This document shows, one piece after another, positions 1 to 9,856 of a stretch of DNA of 64,000 bases (the stretch's first letter is position 1; the number at the start of each line of letters is the position of its first letter). The notes under the pieces were generated by a model, which was not told where the DNA came from, searched no databases, and worked only from the letters and a program-made list of their open reading frames with translations. The translations under genes were made by a program, and so were the position numbers. This stretch comes from an uncultured Polaribacter sp. (GTDB lineage: Bacteria > Bacteroidota > Bacteroidia > Flavobacteriales > Flavobacteriaceae), in contig NZ_CANMFI010000001.1 of NCBI RefSeq assembly GCF_947497125.1, positions 186,001 through 250,000 of the forward strand, in the 5' to 3' direction.

Positions 1-70
1 GCCAGATGATGACAATGTTGAAACTGAAGAAGAATTGTTGGCAAAACAAAAATTTATGCACAATGATTAA
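1..70 (+). CDS. 3' end of a probable 4Fe-4S ferredoxin (partial)
   Basis: Only the last 22 codons are in the window, read in the frame starting at base 2 and ending in TAA at 68-70. The acidic tail, ending in KQKFMHND, resembles from memory the C-terminus of small dicluster 4Fe-4S ferredoxins of Flavobacteriaceae. No cysteine motif is visible in this fragment, so the call rests on the tail alone and needs the upstream sequence. Confidence 0.45.
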   Translation, partial: PDDDNVETEEELLAKQKFMHND

Positions 71-122
71 GTGATATTGATTTAAAAATCAATAAATACC
101 TTACAAAATAACACAAAAATTC

Positions 123-146
123 CCGAAGTAAATTCGGATTTTTTTG
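123..146 (+). terminator. Rho-independent terminator of the upstream partial gene
   Basis: A 5-bp stem CCGAA/TTCGG (123-127 with 133-137) closes a 5-nt loop and is followed by a T-rich run. It lies about 50 nt after the stop of the partial gene and before ychF. Confidence 0.55.
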
Positions 147-218
147 TTTTTAAAACACATATAACAGTAAATTATCAACCGTTGGTTCTTTTGTCTGTTA
201 TTTAAATATCTTAAAAGA

Positions 219-1310
219 ATGAAAGCCGGAATTGTAGGATTACCAAACGTAGGAAAATCGACCTTATTTAATTGTTTATCAAATGCAAAAGCACAAAGTG
301 CAAATTTTCCTTTTTGTACTATAGAACCAAACTTAGGTGTGGTAAATGTACCAGATAAAAGAATTGAAAAATTAGAAGAATTGGTTAATCCAGAGCGCGT
401 TTTACCTGCTACTGTAGAGATAGTAGATATTGCTGGACTGGTAAAAGGAGCTAGTAAAGGTGAAGGTTTAGGAAATCAGTTTTTAGCAAATATTAGAGAA
501 ACAGATGCTATCTTGCATGTAGTTCGTTGTTTTGATAACGACAATATTATTCATGTAGACAATTCGATAGATCCGGTAAGAGACAAAGAAACGATAGATA
601 TAGAGTTGCAGTTAAAAGATTTAGAAACGGTTCAGAAAAGATTAGAACGTGTTAAAAGAACTGCAAAAACAGGTAATAAAGAAGCGCAAGCAGAATTAGT
701 TGTTTTGTTAAAAATTGAAGAAACTTTATTGCAAGGTGTTTCTGTTAGAGCCTTAGATTTTAACGAAAAAGAGTTAGAGTTTGTACAATCGTTACAGTTT
801 ATAACAGCTAAACCAGTATTGTATGTTTGTAATGTAGATGAAGGATCTGCAGTGTCTGGAAATGCGTATGTAGATAAAGTTAAAGAAGCAGTAAAAGATG
901 AAGGTGCAGAAGTTATTGTTTTAGCTGTTGGTACAGAAGCAGATATTACTGAATTAGATGATTATGAAGAGCGTCAGATGTTTTTAGCTGATATTGGTTT
1001 AGAAGAAGCTGGTGTTTCTAGATTGGTAAGATCTGCATATAAATTATTAAACTTACAGACCTATTTTACAGCGGGTGTTAAAGAAGTAAGAGCTTGGACA
1101 ATACCGATTGGATCTACTGCACCACAAGCAGCTGGTGTAATTCATACCGATTTTGAAAAAGGTTTTATTAGAGCCGAAACAATTGGTTATGAAGATTATG
1201 TTGCCTTTGGTTCTGAAGCGAAAGTTAAAGAAGCTGGTAAAATGAGAGTAGAAGGTAAAGACTACATTGTTAAAGATGGCGATGTAATGCACTTTAGATT
1301 TAACGTCTAA
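219..1310 (+). CDS. ychF: Redox-regulated ATPase YchF (Obg-family P-loop protein)
   Basis: YchF/OLA1 is a cytosolic, ribosome-associated translation-factor-class P-loop ATPase linked to stress responses. The 363-residue protein matches the family length. Visible motifs are the Walker A loop GLPNVGKST near residue 7, the switch segment [10 protein letters not shown] near 31, and the G3 region [20 protein letters not shown] near 70. The G4 position reads NVDE rather than the NKxD of GTPases, as in the family, whose members prefer ATP. The C-terminal third, ending [10 protein letters not shown], is the TGS domain. The ATG is followed directly by conserved KAGIVGLPN, which fixes the start. It is a single gene between two terminators. 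Confidence 0.96.
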   Translation: MKAGIVGLPNVGKSTLFNCLSNAKAQSANFPFCTIEPNLGVVNVPDKRIEKLEELVNPERVLPATVEIVDIAGLVKGASKGEGLGNQFLANIRETDAILHVVRCFDNDNIIHVDNSIDPVRDKETIDIELQLKDLETVQKRLERVKRTAKTGNKEAQAELVVLLKIEETLLQGVSVRALDFNEKELEFVQSLQFITAKPVLYVCNVDEGSAVSGNAYVDKVKEAVKDEGAEVIVLAVGTEADITELDDYEERQMFLADIGLEEAGVSRLVRSAYKLLNLQTYFTAGVKEVRAWTIPIGSTAPQAAGVIHTDFEKGFIRAETIGYEDYVAFGSEAKVKEAGKMRVEGKDYIVKDGDVMHFRFNV

Positions 1311-1330
1311 GAAGTCTTAAAATTTATAAT

Positions 1331-1367
1331 AAAAAAAAAGCTGACTTTAATTAGTCAGCTTTTTTTT
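1331..1367. terminator. Bidirectional terminator between ychF and gcvT
   Basis: A stem AGCTGACT/AGTCAGCT with a 6-nt loop is flanked by an A run on the left and a T run on the right, so it can end the convergent ychF (+) and gcvT (-) transcripts. Confidence 0.85.
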
Positions 1368-1370
1368 GTC

Positions 1371-2456
1371 TTATTTTTTGTAAAACGGTAGTTTTACAAT
1401 TGTTGCAGGTAGCGCTTTTTTACGAACCTGAATGTAAATTTTTGTATCTGCTTTAGCGAAGCTAGTTGGTACATAACCCATTCCAATTCCTTTACTAATA
1501 GACGGACTCATTGTGCCAGATGTTACCTTACCTATAATTACACCATTATCATCTACAATATCATAGCCTTGTCTTGGTACACCTTTTGTATCTAACATAA
1601 AACCAACTAATTTACGTGTTGGTTTTTGTTCTTTTTCTTTTAACAAGGCATCACAATTAATAAATTCTTTGTTAAATTTTGTAATCCAACTTAAACCAGC
1701 TTCAATAGGCGAGGTATTGTCATCAATATCATTGCCATATAAACAATAACCCATTTCTAATCGTAAAGTATCTCTTGCAGCCAATCCAATTGGTTTAATT
1801 CCATACTTTTCTCCAGCTTCAAATACCGCTTTCCATATCTGAGAAACTTCAGTATTTTTACAGTAAATTTCAAAACCACCAGCACCTGTATATCCTGTTG
1901 CAGAAATGATAACATTATCTATTCCTGCAAAATCACCAATTTTAAAAGTATAAAAAGGGATTTCGGCTAAATCTAAAGAAGTTAAATTTTGCATTGCTTT
2001 TACAGCTTTTGGTCCTTGAATGGCTAATAAAGAATACTCATCAGATAGATTTCTTAAGTCGGCATTAAAAGAAGTATTATGGCTTACAATCCAGTTCCAA
2101 TCTTTTTCAATGTTAGATGCATTAACAACTAATAAGTAAGTGTCTTCTTTAAGTCTGTAACAAATTAAGTCATCTACAATTCCGTTATTTTCATTCGGAA
2201 AACAACTATATTGAGCATCACCAACATTTAATTTAGAGGCATCGTTAGAAGTTACTTTTTGTATTAGTGCAAGCGCATTTTTACCTGTAACTAAAAATTC
2301 TCCCATATGGCTTACATCAAAAACACCAACGGCATTTCTAACGGTTAAATGTTCTGCGGTTACTCCTTCGTATTGAACAGGCATATTAAAACCAGCAAAA
2401 GGAACCATTTTTGCACCTAGTGACTCATGAATGCTAGATAAAGCTATATTTTTCAT
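1371..2456 (-). CDS. gcvT: Aminomethyltransferase (glycine cleavage system T protein)
   Basis: GcvT transfers the methylene carbon of the lipoyl-bound aminomethyl intermediate on H protein to tetrahydrofolate and releases ammonia. The 361-residue length is normal. Family landmarks are [12 protein letters not shown] near residue 21, DVSHMGEF near 47, the [11 protein letters not shown] folate-binding segment near 190, the [15 protein letters not shown] stretch near 230, and GIGMGYV close to the C-terminus. The other glycine cleavage genes are not beside it, which is common in Bacteroidota. The start ATG is close to the family N-terminus ([19 protein letters not shown]). lipA, which makes the lipoyl group needed by the H protein, lies at the far end of the window. 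Confidence 0.95.
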   Translation of the reverse strand: MKNIALSSIHESLGAKMVPFAGFNMPVQYEGVTAEHLTVRNAVGVFDVSHMGEFLVTGKNALALIQKVTSNDASKLNVGDAQYSCFPNENNGIVDDLICYRLKEDTYLLVVNASNIEKDWNWIVSHNTSFNADLRNLSDEYSLLAIQGPKAVKAMQNLTSLDLAEIPFYTFKIGDFAGIDNVIISATGYTGAGGFEIYCKNTEVSQIWKAVFEAGEKYGIKPIGLAARDTLRLEMGYCLYGNDIDDNTSPIEAGLSWITKFNKEFINCDALLKEKEQKPTRKLVGFMLDTKGVPRQGYDIVDDNGVIIGKVTSGTMSPSISKGIGMGYVPTSFAKADTKIYIQVRKKALPATIVKLPFYKK

Positions 2457-2553
2457 TTGTAAATTTCTTGATATTTTGGCTAAATTATTGAAAATTCAGC
2501 AATAAACAATCACTAATTATTTGTTAATATTTTAACTAGCTAATAATAAATGT

Positions 2554-2561
2554 TACATTTG
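2554..2561 (+). promoter_or_regulatory. -7 box upstream of aminopeptidase gene
   Basis: TACATTTG matches the Bacteroidota TAnnTTTG element exactly, 28 nt before the ATG. No clear -33 TTG was found at the expected distance, so this is a moderate call. Confidence 0.35.
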
Positions 2562-2589
2562 ATGTTCTAAATTTGAATAGTTTTATCTC

Positions 2590-4215
2590 ATGAAAAATTT
2601 TTATCCAATCTTTTTTAGCTTATTTCTTTTAGTAAGCAATGTTTTTTCTCAAATACCAACAGATTTTTTATCCAAAGAATTTCATCAAGAAAAACGTGCT
2701 GCTTTTAGAGCTAAAATGCCAAAAAATACTGTAGCTGTATTGTTTGCAAACCCTGTAAGAAATAGAGCTAATGATGTAGATTATGTATATCATCAAGATC
2801 CTAACTTCTACTATTTAACAGGTTACAGAGAACCAAATGGGGTATTAGTGTTGTTTTCTGATGATCAAGTTGATGCAAACGGAGCTGTATATAACGAAAT
2901 TTTATATGTTCAAAAAAGAGATCAAAGAGCAGAGCAATGGAATGGCAAACGTTTGGGGATAGACGGCGCTAAAAAAGAGTTGGGATTTAAAATGGTCTTT
3001 AATGCCAACGATTTTATAACTACAGACATTAATTTTAAACAATTTGATAGAATTTTTATAGAACAATTTAAAGACGATTACAGAAATTCTAGCAATACTG
3101 CAGAAATATACGATTTGGTAACTGCATTTAAAAATAAGGTAAATTACCAGTCAGCCACTTTCTTATCCCCAGTAAAAAAGCAAGTGTACGAGCTTATTAA
3201 GGTAACACCAATTATAAATACAGCAAATGTTGCACAAGTTATTGGTAGGGCTTTAGTATATGATCCTTCTTTAAAAAATGATGCAGATTTAATGGCCTAT
3301 AAAGCGGAAACCGATATGGCATTAAAGAAAGATTTAAAAGATAAAATATCCTTAAAATTAGACGCTAAAACAAACATAGATATTCAATTTTTGTCAAATT
3401 CGCTTGCAACTTTAAGAGAGATTAAAACGGAGGCTGAATTAAAGTTGCTTACTAAAGCGGTTCGTATTTCTGCAGTAGGTCAAATTGAGGTAATGAAGGC
3501 AATGAAACCACATATGTCTGAAACAGAGTTACAAGGAATTCATGAGTTTGTTTACAAAAAATACGGAGCAGAATATGAAGGCTATCCTTCAATTGTTGGT
3601 GCCGGTAATAATGGGTGTATTTTACATTACATAGAAAACAATAAAACACAGGTTGGTAACGAGTTGGTTTTAATGGATCTGGGTGCAGAATACAGAGGAT
3701 ATACTGCAGATGTAACTAGAACAATACCTGCAAATGGTAAATTTACAAAAGCCCAAAAAGAAATTTATCAACTAGTTTATGATGCTCAAGAAGCAGGTAT
3801 TGCACTCTATAAAATAGGGAATTCTATGAGTGCGCCTAATAAAATTGCCAGAGAAATTATTAATAAAGGGTTGTATCAATTAGGCATTATAAAAAGTATT
3901 GATGAAAAGCATCCGTATTTTCCTCATGGTACTTCGCATCATATTGGTTTAGATGTTCACGATCCAGGGAATTATGGTAATTTTGAAGAAAATATGGTGG
4001 TTACTATGGAGCCAGGAATTTACATTCCGGAAGGTAGTAATTGTGATAAAAAATATTGGGGAATTGGTATTCGAATCGAAGATGATATCTTAGTTACCAA
4101 AACAGAACCAATTAATCTTTCTGCAGAAGCCCCAAGAACTATAAAAGAGATAGAAAAAATGATGGCAAAAAAATCTGTTTTAGATGATTTTGTGTTACCC
4201 GATTTAGATAAATAA
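2590..4215 (+). CDS. Exported Xaa-Pro aminopeptidase (peptidase M24B)
   Basis: This predicted aminopeptidase P removes N-terminal residues preceding proline using two metal ions. An N-terminal signal peptide (hydrophobic [13 protein letters not shown] then Q at about 21) suggests export, unlike cytosolic PepP. An N-terminal creatinase-like domain (residues 25-220) is followed by the pita-bread catalytic domain. The five metal ligands are visible: two Asp in [17 protein letters not shown], His in [15 protein letters not shown], Glu in [11 protein letters not shown] and Glu in [11 protein letters not shown]. At 541 residues it is longer than E. coli PepP (about 440), with an insertion near 180-270. 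Its stop overlaps the next start by one base, so the two are probably co-translated. Confidence 0.9.
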   Translation: MKNFYPIFFSLFLLVSNVFSQIPTDFLSKEFHQEKRAAFRAKMPKNTVAVLFANPVRNRANDVDYVYHQDPNFYYLTGYREPNGVLVLFSDDQVDANGAVYNEILYVQKRDQRAEQWNGKRLGIDGAKKELGFKMVFNANDFITTDINFKQFDRIFIEQFKDDYRNSSNTAEIYDLVTAFKNKVNYQSATFLSPVKKQVYELIKVTPIINTANVAQVIGRALVYDPSLKNDADLMAYKAETDMALKKDLKDKISLKLDAKTNIDIQFLSNSLATLREIKTEAELKLLTKAVRISAVGQIEVMKAMKPHMSETELQGIHEFVYKKYGAEYEGYPSIVGAGNNGCILHYIENNKTQVGNELVLMDLGAEYRGYTADVTRTIPANGKFTKAQKEIYQLVYDAQEAGIALYKIGNSMSAPNKIAREIINKGLYQLGIIKSIDEKHPYFPHGTSHHIGLDVHDPGNYGNFEENMVVTMEPGIYIPEGSNCDKKYWGIGIRIEDDILVTKTEPINLSAEAPRTIKEIEKMMAKKSVLDDFVLPDLDK

Positions 4216-4436
4216 TGAGTAAAGAACAACCAAATAATCCATTACACGGCATAAAATTAGCGACTATGTTAGAACAGCTATTTTTAGAATATGGATGGGA
4301 AGAGTTAGGAGATGCCTTAAACATAAATGCGTTTAAAAACAACCCGACTTATAAATCTAGTTTAAAATTTTTAAGAACAACCCCTTGGGCAAGAGAAAAA
4401 GTAGAGCAGTTTTATTTAAAAAATATGATTGATTAA
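4215..4436 (+). CDS. VF530-family small DNA-binding protein
   Basis: This 73-residue protein matches the VF530 (DUF2132) family, recognised by NPLHG near residue 8, YGWEELG near 26 and [16 protein letters not shown] near 49. A structure of the founding member suggested DNA binding, but the cellular role is not settled. The ATG overlaps the TAA of the aminopeptidase gene (TAATG), so translation is likely coupled. It has no signal peptide and is predicted cytosolic. Repeat copy A begins a few bases after its stop. Confidence 0.85.
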   Translation: MSKEQPNNPLHGIKLATMLEQLFLEYGWEELGDALNINAFKNNPTYKSSLKFLRTTPWAREKVEQFYLKNMID

Positions 4437-4442
4437 TTTTTT

Positions 4443-4519
4443 GAAGCTATTTCCTGCTTTTCGCACTCGCTTCACGCAAAAAGCGTAAGAGCTCAAACAA
4501 ATGCTACAATCAGGGCTAA
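4443..4519 (+). repeat. Structured intergenic repeat, copy A (short subtype)
   Basis: One of five related elements. The ends pair as AGC (4445-4447) with GCT (4515-4517) and, after a 5-nt bulge TATTT, CCTG (4453-4456) with CAGG (4511-4514). The centre holds a small hairpin (ACGC, A-rich loop, GCGT near 4473-4487). It shares with copy C the segments CACTCGCTT and GAGCTCAAACA. It lies between the convergent VF530 and topoisomerase III genes, starting 7 nt after the VF530 stop. Confidence 0.8.
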
Positions 4520-4542
4520 TGGTTTTTAGCTAACTTTGTTGT

Positions 4543-6906
4543 TTAGGTCTTAATTATTTGCAATACCAACTCTTTTGTTAAAGGCTTTCCATTGGCTATT
4601 TGCTTGATTTTATCAAACGTAAAAACAAAATTGCAACCAGTTTTGTAGGCAGAACAACCATAGGCAGTTTTTCCTTTTAAGATAGTACCATTTTTACATT
4701 TTGGGCAGGCAATTTTTTCATTCTCATTTTTACCTTGCAGAGACTTCTCAACTGCGCTAGTAGTTACAGTTTTCTTTTTAGGCTCTAATTGTAAGTCAAA
4801 ATTATCATTAAAACGAATTAACGCTTCTATAGAGCCAGCATCTGTTTTAAAGCCTTTTAAATTAGTAGTAGAGCCTTTGTCTAGCAAACGAATAAGCTGA
4901 TTTTCTGAAATCTTTTTATCTGAAAAAACAAATGGCAATTTAAAAGTACAATTGTTCTTGTATTCAGAGCATCCAAAGGCAGCAGCCCCTTTTAATAATT
5001 GCCCTTTTTTACATTTCGGGCACGTCTTACCAACAACTTGTTTTTTTACCTTTTTGTCACTTTTACTTTGTGTAGAAATACTTTTTTTAGAGTTCTCTGC
5101 TGCGCTAGAATTACCAGTTGAGTTAGAAGAAATTCTCTTTTTAACTTTGTTAGAGCGAACTTCGTACACCAATTCATCAACCATTTTTTTCATATTATTT
5201 ATGAAAGTTCCAGCGTTAAATTCGCCACGTTCAATTTCTTTCAAACGTTTTTCCCATCTACCAGTTAATTCGGCAGATTTTAAAAGTTCGTTATCAATAA
5301 TATGTATTAAATCAATGCCAGTTTCTGTAGGTAATACCAATTTTTTCTTGCGTTCTATGTATTTTCTTCTAAATAAAGTTTCTATAATACTTGCTCTTGT
5401 AGACGGTCTACCAATACCGTTTTCTTTCATCAGCTCACGCATTTCATCATCATCTACTTGTTTACCCGCAGTTTCCATGGCGCGTAATAAACTTGCTTCT
5501 GTAAAGTTTCTTGGTGGTTTGGTCTCTTTTTCTAAAAAAGAAGGTTCGTGCGTTCCTTTTTCTCCTTTTACAAAAGAAGGCAAAGTTGTTTGTGCATTTA
5601 GTTCTTTTTTAATTTTACTTTCTTCGGTTTCAAAAACAATACGCCAACCTTTGGTTAAAATTTCTTTTCCGGTAGTTTTAAAAGGTACTTCTGCTGCTTT
5701 TGCAATAACAGAAGTATTTGAAACATCAGAATCTGGATAAAATACACCAATAAACCTTTTTGTTATAATATCATATACTTGTTGCTGATTGTATTGTAAG
5801 TTTCCTTGAATTCCGGTAGGAATTATTGCATGGTGATCGGTTACTTTTTTATCGTCAAAAACACGTTTCGATTTCTTTATTTTCTTTCCTAAAAGTGGTT
5901 GTGTAAGTTCACTATAATTGGTAAGTTTCGATAAAATTCCTGCTACTTTAGGATACACGTCATTTGGTAAAAAAGTAGTATCTACTCTTGGGTAGGTAAC
6001 CACTTTCATTTCGTATAATTTTTGTACCATTTTTAGAGTTTCATCCGCAGAAAAACCAAACTTATTGTTACAATATACTTGTAAGCCAGTTAGATCGAAT
6101 AATTTTGGGGCGTATTCTTTTCCTTTCTTTTTGGTTACCGAAACAATTTCAAAATCAGATTGTGCCACTTTATCTGCCAACACTTGTCCGTCTTCTTGTT
6201 TTAAAAAACGCCCATCTTCATAATTAAAAAGAGTGTTTCTATAAGTTGTTTGCAACTCCCAATAAGGTTGTGGACTAAAATTTTTAATCTCTTCAAACCG
6301 ATTTACCAACATGGCTAGGGTAGGAGTTTGAACTCTACCAACAGACAACACTTGTTTGTAGCCGCCAAACTTAACCGTATACAATCTTGTTGCATTTAAG
6401 CCTAAAAGCCAATCTCCGATAGCTCTAGAGTAGCCTGCGTAATACAAATTGTCGTATTGTTCTGCAGGTTTTAAATTGTTAAAACCTTCTTTAATAGCCT
6501 CTTCGGTTAAAGAAGAAATCCATAAACGTTCTACTTTTCCTTTGTAGTTGCATTGGTTAATTACCCAACGTTGTATAAGTTCTCCTTCTGTACCAGCATC
6601 ACCACAGTTTATTACAACGGTAGCTTTTTCAAACAAAGATTTTACAATTTCAAATTGTTTTTTAATACCTGCATCGCCTGTAACTTTAGTGTCAAAACGC
6701 TCTGGCAACATTGGTAAATTGTTTAAATCCCAACTTTTCCAATGCGGTTTGTAGTCTTTGGGTTCTAAAAGTGTGCACAAATGGCCAAAAGTATAGGTAA
6801 CAGCATAGCCATTGCCTTCATAAAAACCATCACGTTTTGTGTTGGCACCTAGAATGTTGGCAATTTCTCTGGCTACAGATGGTTTTTCGGCAATACAGAC
6901 TTTCAT
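4543..6906 (-). CDS. topB: DNA topoisomerase III (type IA)
   Basis: A type IA topoisomerase that cleaves one strand and passes another through, mainly decatenating replication and recombination intermediates. The Toprim domain opens the protein (CIAEKPSVAREIA; acidic NCGDAGTEGELI near residue 100). The strand-cleavage tyrosine lies in VVTYPRVDTTFLPND near residue 305. HHAIIPTG and ENGIGRPSTRASIIETL are further family signatures. The C-terminus has two zinc-ribbon-like repeats (CPKCKKGQLLKG...C and CPKCKNGTILKG...C near 640 and 735) separated by Lys/Ser-rich linkers. Length 787 fits flavobacterial TopB. A downstream repeat element may act in 3' end formation. Confidence 0.95.
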   Translation of the reverse strand: MKVCIAEKPSVAREIANILGANTKRDGFYEGNGYAVTYTFGHLCTLLEPKDYKPHWKSWDLNNLPMLPERFDTKVTGDAGIKKQFEIVKSLFEKATVVINCGDAGTEGELIQRWVINQCNYKGKVERLWISSLTEEAIKEGFNNLKPAEQYDNLYYAGYSRAIGDWLLGLNATRLYTVKFGGYKQVLSVGRVQTPTLAMLVNRFEEIKNFSPQPYWELQTTYRNTLFNYEDGRFLKQEDGQVLADKVAQSDFEIVSVTKKKGKEYAPKLFDLTGLQVYCNNKFGFSADETLKMVQKLYEMKVVTYPRVDTTFLPNDVYPKVAGILSKLTNYSELTQPLLGKKIKKSKRVFDDKKVTDHHAIIPTGIQGNLQYNQQQVYDIITKRFIGVFYPDSDVSNTSVIAKAAEVPFKTTGKEILTKGWRIVFETEESKIKKELNAQTTLPSFVKGEKGTHEPSFLEKETKPPRNFTEASLLRAMETAGKQVDDDEMRELMKENGIGRPSTRASIIETLFRRKYIERKKKLVLPTETGIDLIHIIDNELLKSAELTGRWEKRLKEIERGEFNAGTFINNMKKMVDELVYEVRSNKVKKRISSNSTGNSSAAENSKKSISTQSKSDKKVKKQVVGKTCPKCKKGQLLKGAAAFGCSEYKNNCTFKLPFVFSDKKISENQLIRLLDKGSTTNLKGFKTDAGSIEALIRFNDNFDLQLEPKKKTVTTSAVEKSLQGKNENEKIACPKCKNGTILKGKTAYGCSAYKTGCNFVFTFDKIKQIANGKPLTKELVLQIIKT

Positions 6907-6952
6907 GGGGTAATTTTACAATTTTCGAAAGTAAGAAAATAATTGAGAAGTT

Positions 6953-7255
6953 TTATAAATCTTTCTGTAACTTATTAGGGTTTTGTCTAGTATCGAAAAT
7001 GGTAATGATTTCTATTTCTTGTTGATTTTGTAAAACTCTATAATACAGTGTGGTTTGTTTTGTAAGTACACATTTATAAAGTCCTTTGTTTTCAAAAGAT
7101 ACAATACAGCTAAAAGGATAATGTGATATTTGTTTAATTTTAAGTGTCAACTTTTTGTGAAAATCATTCTTAGTCTGTAGGCTAAAATTTTCTGTAAGAT
7201 AATTGTATAATTTTATTAGCTTAGATGTAGCTAAATTGGAAAGAGAAACTTTCAT
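6953..7255 (-). CDS. RelE/ParE-family toxin of a type II toxin-antitoxin pair
   Basis: A 100-residue protein resembling the RelE/ParE toxin fold: a helical N-terminal half (TSKLIKLYNYLTENFSLQTKNDFHKKL), the turn QISHYPFSC, then strands and the C-terminal IEIITIFDTRQNP typical of this superfamily. Whether it cleaves mRNA or poisons gyrase cannot be told from sequence. I chose the ATG at 7255, because this start overlaps the antitoxin stop in a TAATG junction; a longer frame from 7285 would run into the antitoxin gene. It lies downstream of its antitoxin and is probably translationally coupled to it. Confidence 0.75.
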   Translation of the reverse strand: MKVSLSNLATSKLIKLYNYLTENFSLQTKNDFHKKLTLKIKQISHYPFSCIVSFENKGLYKCVLTKQTTLYYRVLQNQQEIEIITIFDTRQNPNKLQKDL

Positions 7256-7617
7256 TAAGAGGTTTTTACTAAAAAATCTTCCCAAGAGATTTTTTTACCC
7301 TCGTCTAACTCTTTAATTCCTTGTTCAATTTCTTCTTTTTCTGCAAAACTTAGATCATTCCAAAAATCATTATTTTTCCAGAGTAAATTTTCTAATTTAA
7401 TTATAGTCTCTTCATTTTCTAAATTAATAAAATCTTTAATAAAATTAAGTTTTCTGTTAGTTTTAGACGTTGATTGATATCCACTTTCTGGTTCATTAGC
7501 CATATTAGAAAGTTCGTTTTCTTCTAAAAGTATGTTTTTTATTTTAAGAATTAATTCTTGAGAATCGATTTGTAATATTTCTTTAACTAAATTTAATTTT
7601 TCAGATTCAATGTCCAT
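7255..7617 (-). CDS. Probable antitoxin with an internal duplication
   Basis: A 120-residue acidic protein directly upstream of, and overlapping, the RelE/ParE-like toxin gene. Residues 7-36 and 56-85 are a tandem duplication: both begin KLN and continue as an amphipathic helix with matching Lys, Glu, Ile and Asn positions. The C-terminal segment SFAEKEEIEQGIKELDEGKKISWEDF resembles the toxin-wrapping tail of antitoxins whose family members have a single N-terminal unit. The role is inferred from position and this tail. Type II antitoxins usually repress their own promoter with the toxin; no operator was identified in the short gap to tex. Confidence 0.7.
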   Translation of the reverse strand: MDIESEKLNLVKEILQIDSQELILKIKNILLEENELSNMANEPESGYQSTSKTNRKLNFIKDFINLENEETIIKLENLLWKNNDFWNDLSFAEKEEIEQGIKELDEGKKISWEDFLVKTS

Positions 7618-7651
7618 TTTCCTTTTTTATAAAGATACTAAAATTATTGAT

Positions 7652-9775
7652 TTATTTCACCAATGCCAATTGAATTCTCTTTCTAGCAACATCAACTTCT
7701 ACTACTTTTACAATAATTTGTTGCTGTAAGTGAACAATAGTATTTACATCTTTTACAAACGTATCCGATAAATTAGAAACATGAATTAAGCCGCTTTCTT
7801 TAATCCCAATGTCTACAAAACATCCAAAATTGGTGATGTTATTTACAATTCCGGGTAATAATTGCCCGGTTCTTAAATCATTAATCGTTTTAATATTTAC
7901 ATCAAAAGAAAATACTTTTGCTGTTGCTCTTGGGTCTAAACCTGGTTTTTCTAATTCTTTAACAATGTCTTGTAAAGTTGGCAAACCAGTGTTTTCAGTA
8001 CTATAATTTACAAGATTAATTTTTTGAAGCAAGCTTGTGTTGCCAATTAATTCTTTAATTTTTATCTTATAATCTTTAGCCATTTTATCAACCAAAGCGT
8101 AACTTTCTGGGTGCACGGCAGAATCATCTAACGGATTTTTACCATTTTTAATTCTTAAAAAACCAGCAGCTTGTTCAAAAGCTTTGCTACCTATACGAGG
8201 AATTTTTTTAATATTGTTTCTATTAGAAAATGCCCCATTTGTATTTCTATGATTTACAATATTTGCTGCAATTTTTGGCCCTATTCCAGAGACGTAGCTC
8301 AATAAAGATTCGCTTGCAGTATTTATATTAACTCCCACAGTATTTACACAACTTTCTACTGTATTGTCTAGCGATTTTTTTAGCTTCGTTTGATCAACAT
8401 CATGTTGATATTGCCCAACACCAATCGATTTTGCATCAATTTTAACCAATTCTGCCAACGGATCTTGCAAACGCCTGCCTATTGAAATTGCGCCTCTTAC
8501 AGTCACATCATAATTAGGAAACTCTTCTCTGGCAATTTTAGAAGCAGAATATATAGATGCGCCAGCTTCACTAACAACAAATACAGCAATGTTATTTTTA
8601 AATTGAATTTTTTTGACAAATTGCGCTGTTTCTCTAGAAGCAGTTCCGTTACCAATGGCAATGGCTTCAATTTTATGCTCATCTACTAAAAAACTAATTT
8701 TTTTTATAGCCTCTAATTTCTGATTTTGAGGTTCGTGCGGATAGATAGTTTCATTGTGTTCTATATCGCCTTGTGCATTTAGACAAACCACTTTGCATCC
8801 AGATCTAAAACCAGGATCTATGGCCAATACTCTTTTTTCACCCAAAGGAGCTCCTAAAAGTAATTGTTTTAAATTTTTAGAAAATACAACAATGGCCTCT
8901 TCATCAGCTTTTTCTTTTGCGAGTGACATTCTTTCATTACATAGAGAAGGCGATAGCAACCTTTTATAAGCATCTTGAATTGCAAGTCTAATTTGTTCTG
9001 AACACTCATTTTCTATGCGAATTATTCTGTTTTCTATTCGATGTAAAAGTCTATCTGAATCTACTTCTATTTTAACACGAACAAAACCTTCGTTTTCTGC
9101 TCTTAAAATAGCCAACAATCGATGCGATGGTATGTTGCTTAAAGATTCACTCCAATCAAAATACTGACTGAATTTTTGCGCTTTTTCATCATCAATTTTA
9201 TTTTTTATAACTTTTGAAGTAATTGTAGCATGTCTTTCTAATTCTTTACGAATGGTATTTCTGATATCGGTGCGTTCATTTATCCATTCTGCAATAATAT
9301 AACGAGCACCTTCTAGAGCGTTTTCTGCATTTTTAATGTCTTTAGAAATGAACTTAGTTGCAGTTTGATGTAAGTTAGATACACGCTGACTCATCATCAT
9401 CTTTGCCAATGGCTCTAAACCTTGTAAACGTGCTGTTTCTGCTTTTGTTTTTCGCTTTTTCTTAAAAGGTAAATACACATCTTCCAAAGAAATTAAATCT
9501 GTTGTATTGTGTATCTTTTTAGAGATTTCTTCTGTTAAAACTTGTTGTTCCTCTAGTGCTTTTAAAATGGCTTTTTTACGTTTTTCTAAGGCTTCAAAAA
9601 GACCTTTAAATTTTTCAATTTCACCAATTGCAACTTCATCTAGATTGCCTGTCATTTCTTTTCTATATCTAGCGATAAAAGGGATGGTGGCATCTTCATT
9701 TAAAAGAGAAATGGTGTTTTCTACAGCTTTTGAAGGAAGTTGTGTTTGCTGAATAATGTATGAAAGTAATTGCAT
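7652..9775 (-). CDS. tex: Tex-family RNA-binding transcription accessory protein
   Basis: Tex is a conserved cytosolic nucleic-acid-binding protein homologous to eukaryotic Spt6. At 707 residues it has the expected order: an N-terminal helical region (VAIGEIEKFKGLFEALEKRKKAILKAL), a YqgF-like RNase H fold (VLAIDPGFRSGCKVVCL near residue 320), helix-hairpin-helix motifs (YVSGIGPKIAANIVNHRN near 490 and IPRIGSKAFEQAAGFLRI), and a C-terminal S1 domain (PGIVNNITNFGCFVDIGI...GLIHVSNLSD near 640). The start ATG matches the family N-terminus. It lies upstream of, and in the same direction as, the toxin-antitoxin pair, with a 34-nt gap. Confidence 0.95.
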   Translation of the reverse strand: MQLLSYIIQQTQLPSKAVENTISLLNEDATIPFIARYRKEMTGNLDEVAIGEIEKFKGLFEALEKRKKAILKALEEQQVLTEEISKKIHNTTDLISLEDVYLPFKKKRKTKAETARLQGLEPLAKMMMSQRVSNLHQTATKFISKDIKNAENALEGARYIIAEWINERTDIRNTIRKELERHATITSKVIKNKIDDEKAQKFSQYFDWSESLSNIPSHRLLAILRAENEGFVRVKIEVDSDRLLHRIENRIIRIENECSEQIRLAIQDAYKRLLSPSLCNERMSLAKEKADEEAIVVFSKNLKQLLLGAPLGEKRVLAIDPGFRSGCKVVCLNAQGDIEHNETIYPHEPQNQKLEAIKKISFLVDEHKIEAIAIGNGTASRETAQFVKKIQFKNNIAVFVVSEAGASIYSASKIAREEFPNYDVTVRGAISIGRRLQDPLAELVKIDAKSIGVGQYQHDVDQTKLKKSLDNTVESCVNTVGVNINTASESLLSYVSGIGPKIAANIVNHRNTNGAFSNRNNIKKIPRIGSKAFEQAAGFLRIKNGKNPLDDSAVHPESYALVDKMAKDYKIKIKELIGNTSLLQKINLVNYSTENTGLPTLQDIVKELEKPGLDPRATAKVFSFDVNIKTINDLRTGQLLPGIVNNITNFGCFVDIGIKESGLIHVSNLSDTFVKDVNTIVHLQQQIIVKVVEVDVARKRIQLALVK

Positions 9776-9795
9776 TTTTAAGTTGAATTTATCTG

Positions 9796-9830
9796 AAAAA
9801 GAAACCTCATAAAAATGAATTTATGAGGTT
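9796..9830 (-). terminator. Terminator for the acetyltransferase/hydrolase operon
   Basis: An 11-bp stem (9803-9813 with 9820-9830) with a 6-nt loop is followed, on the minus strand, by CTTTTTC. It lies between the acetyltransferase stop and the tex start. Confidence 0.7.
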
Positions 9831-9856
9831 GTAAATATAGTTTTATTTTGTGTTTT

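Noticed and set aside
4952..5740. Long plus-strand open frame opposite topoisomerase III
   Set aside because: Composition (Ser/Phe/Leu-rich) and position show it is the antisense shadow of topB, whose motifs are unbroken.
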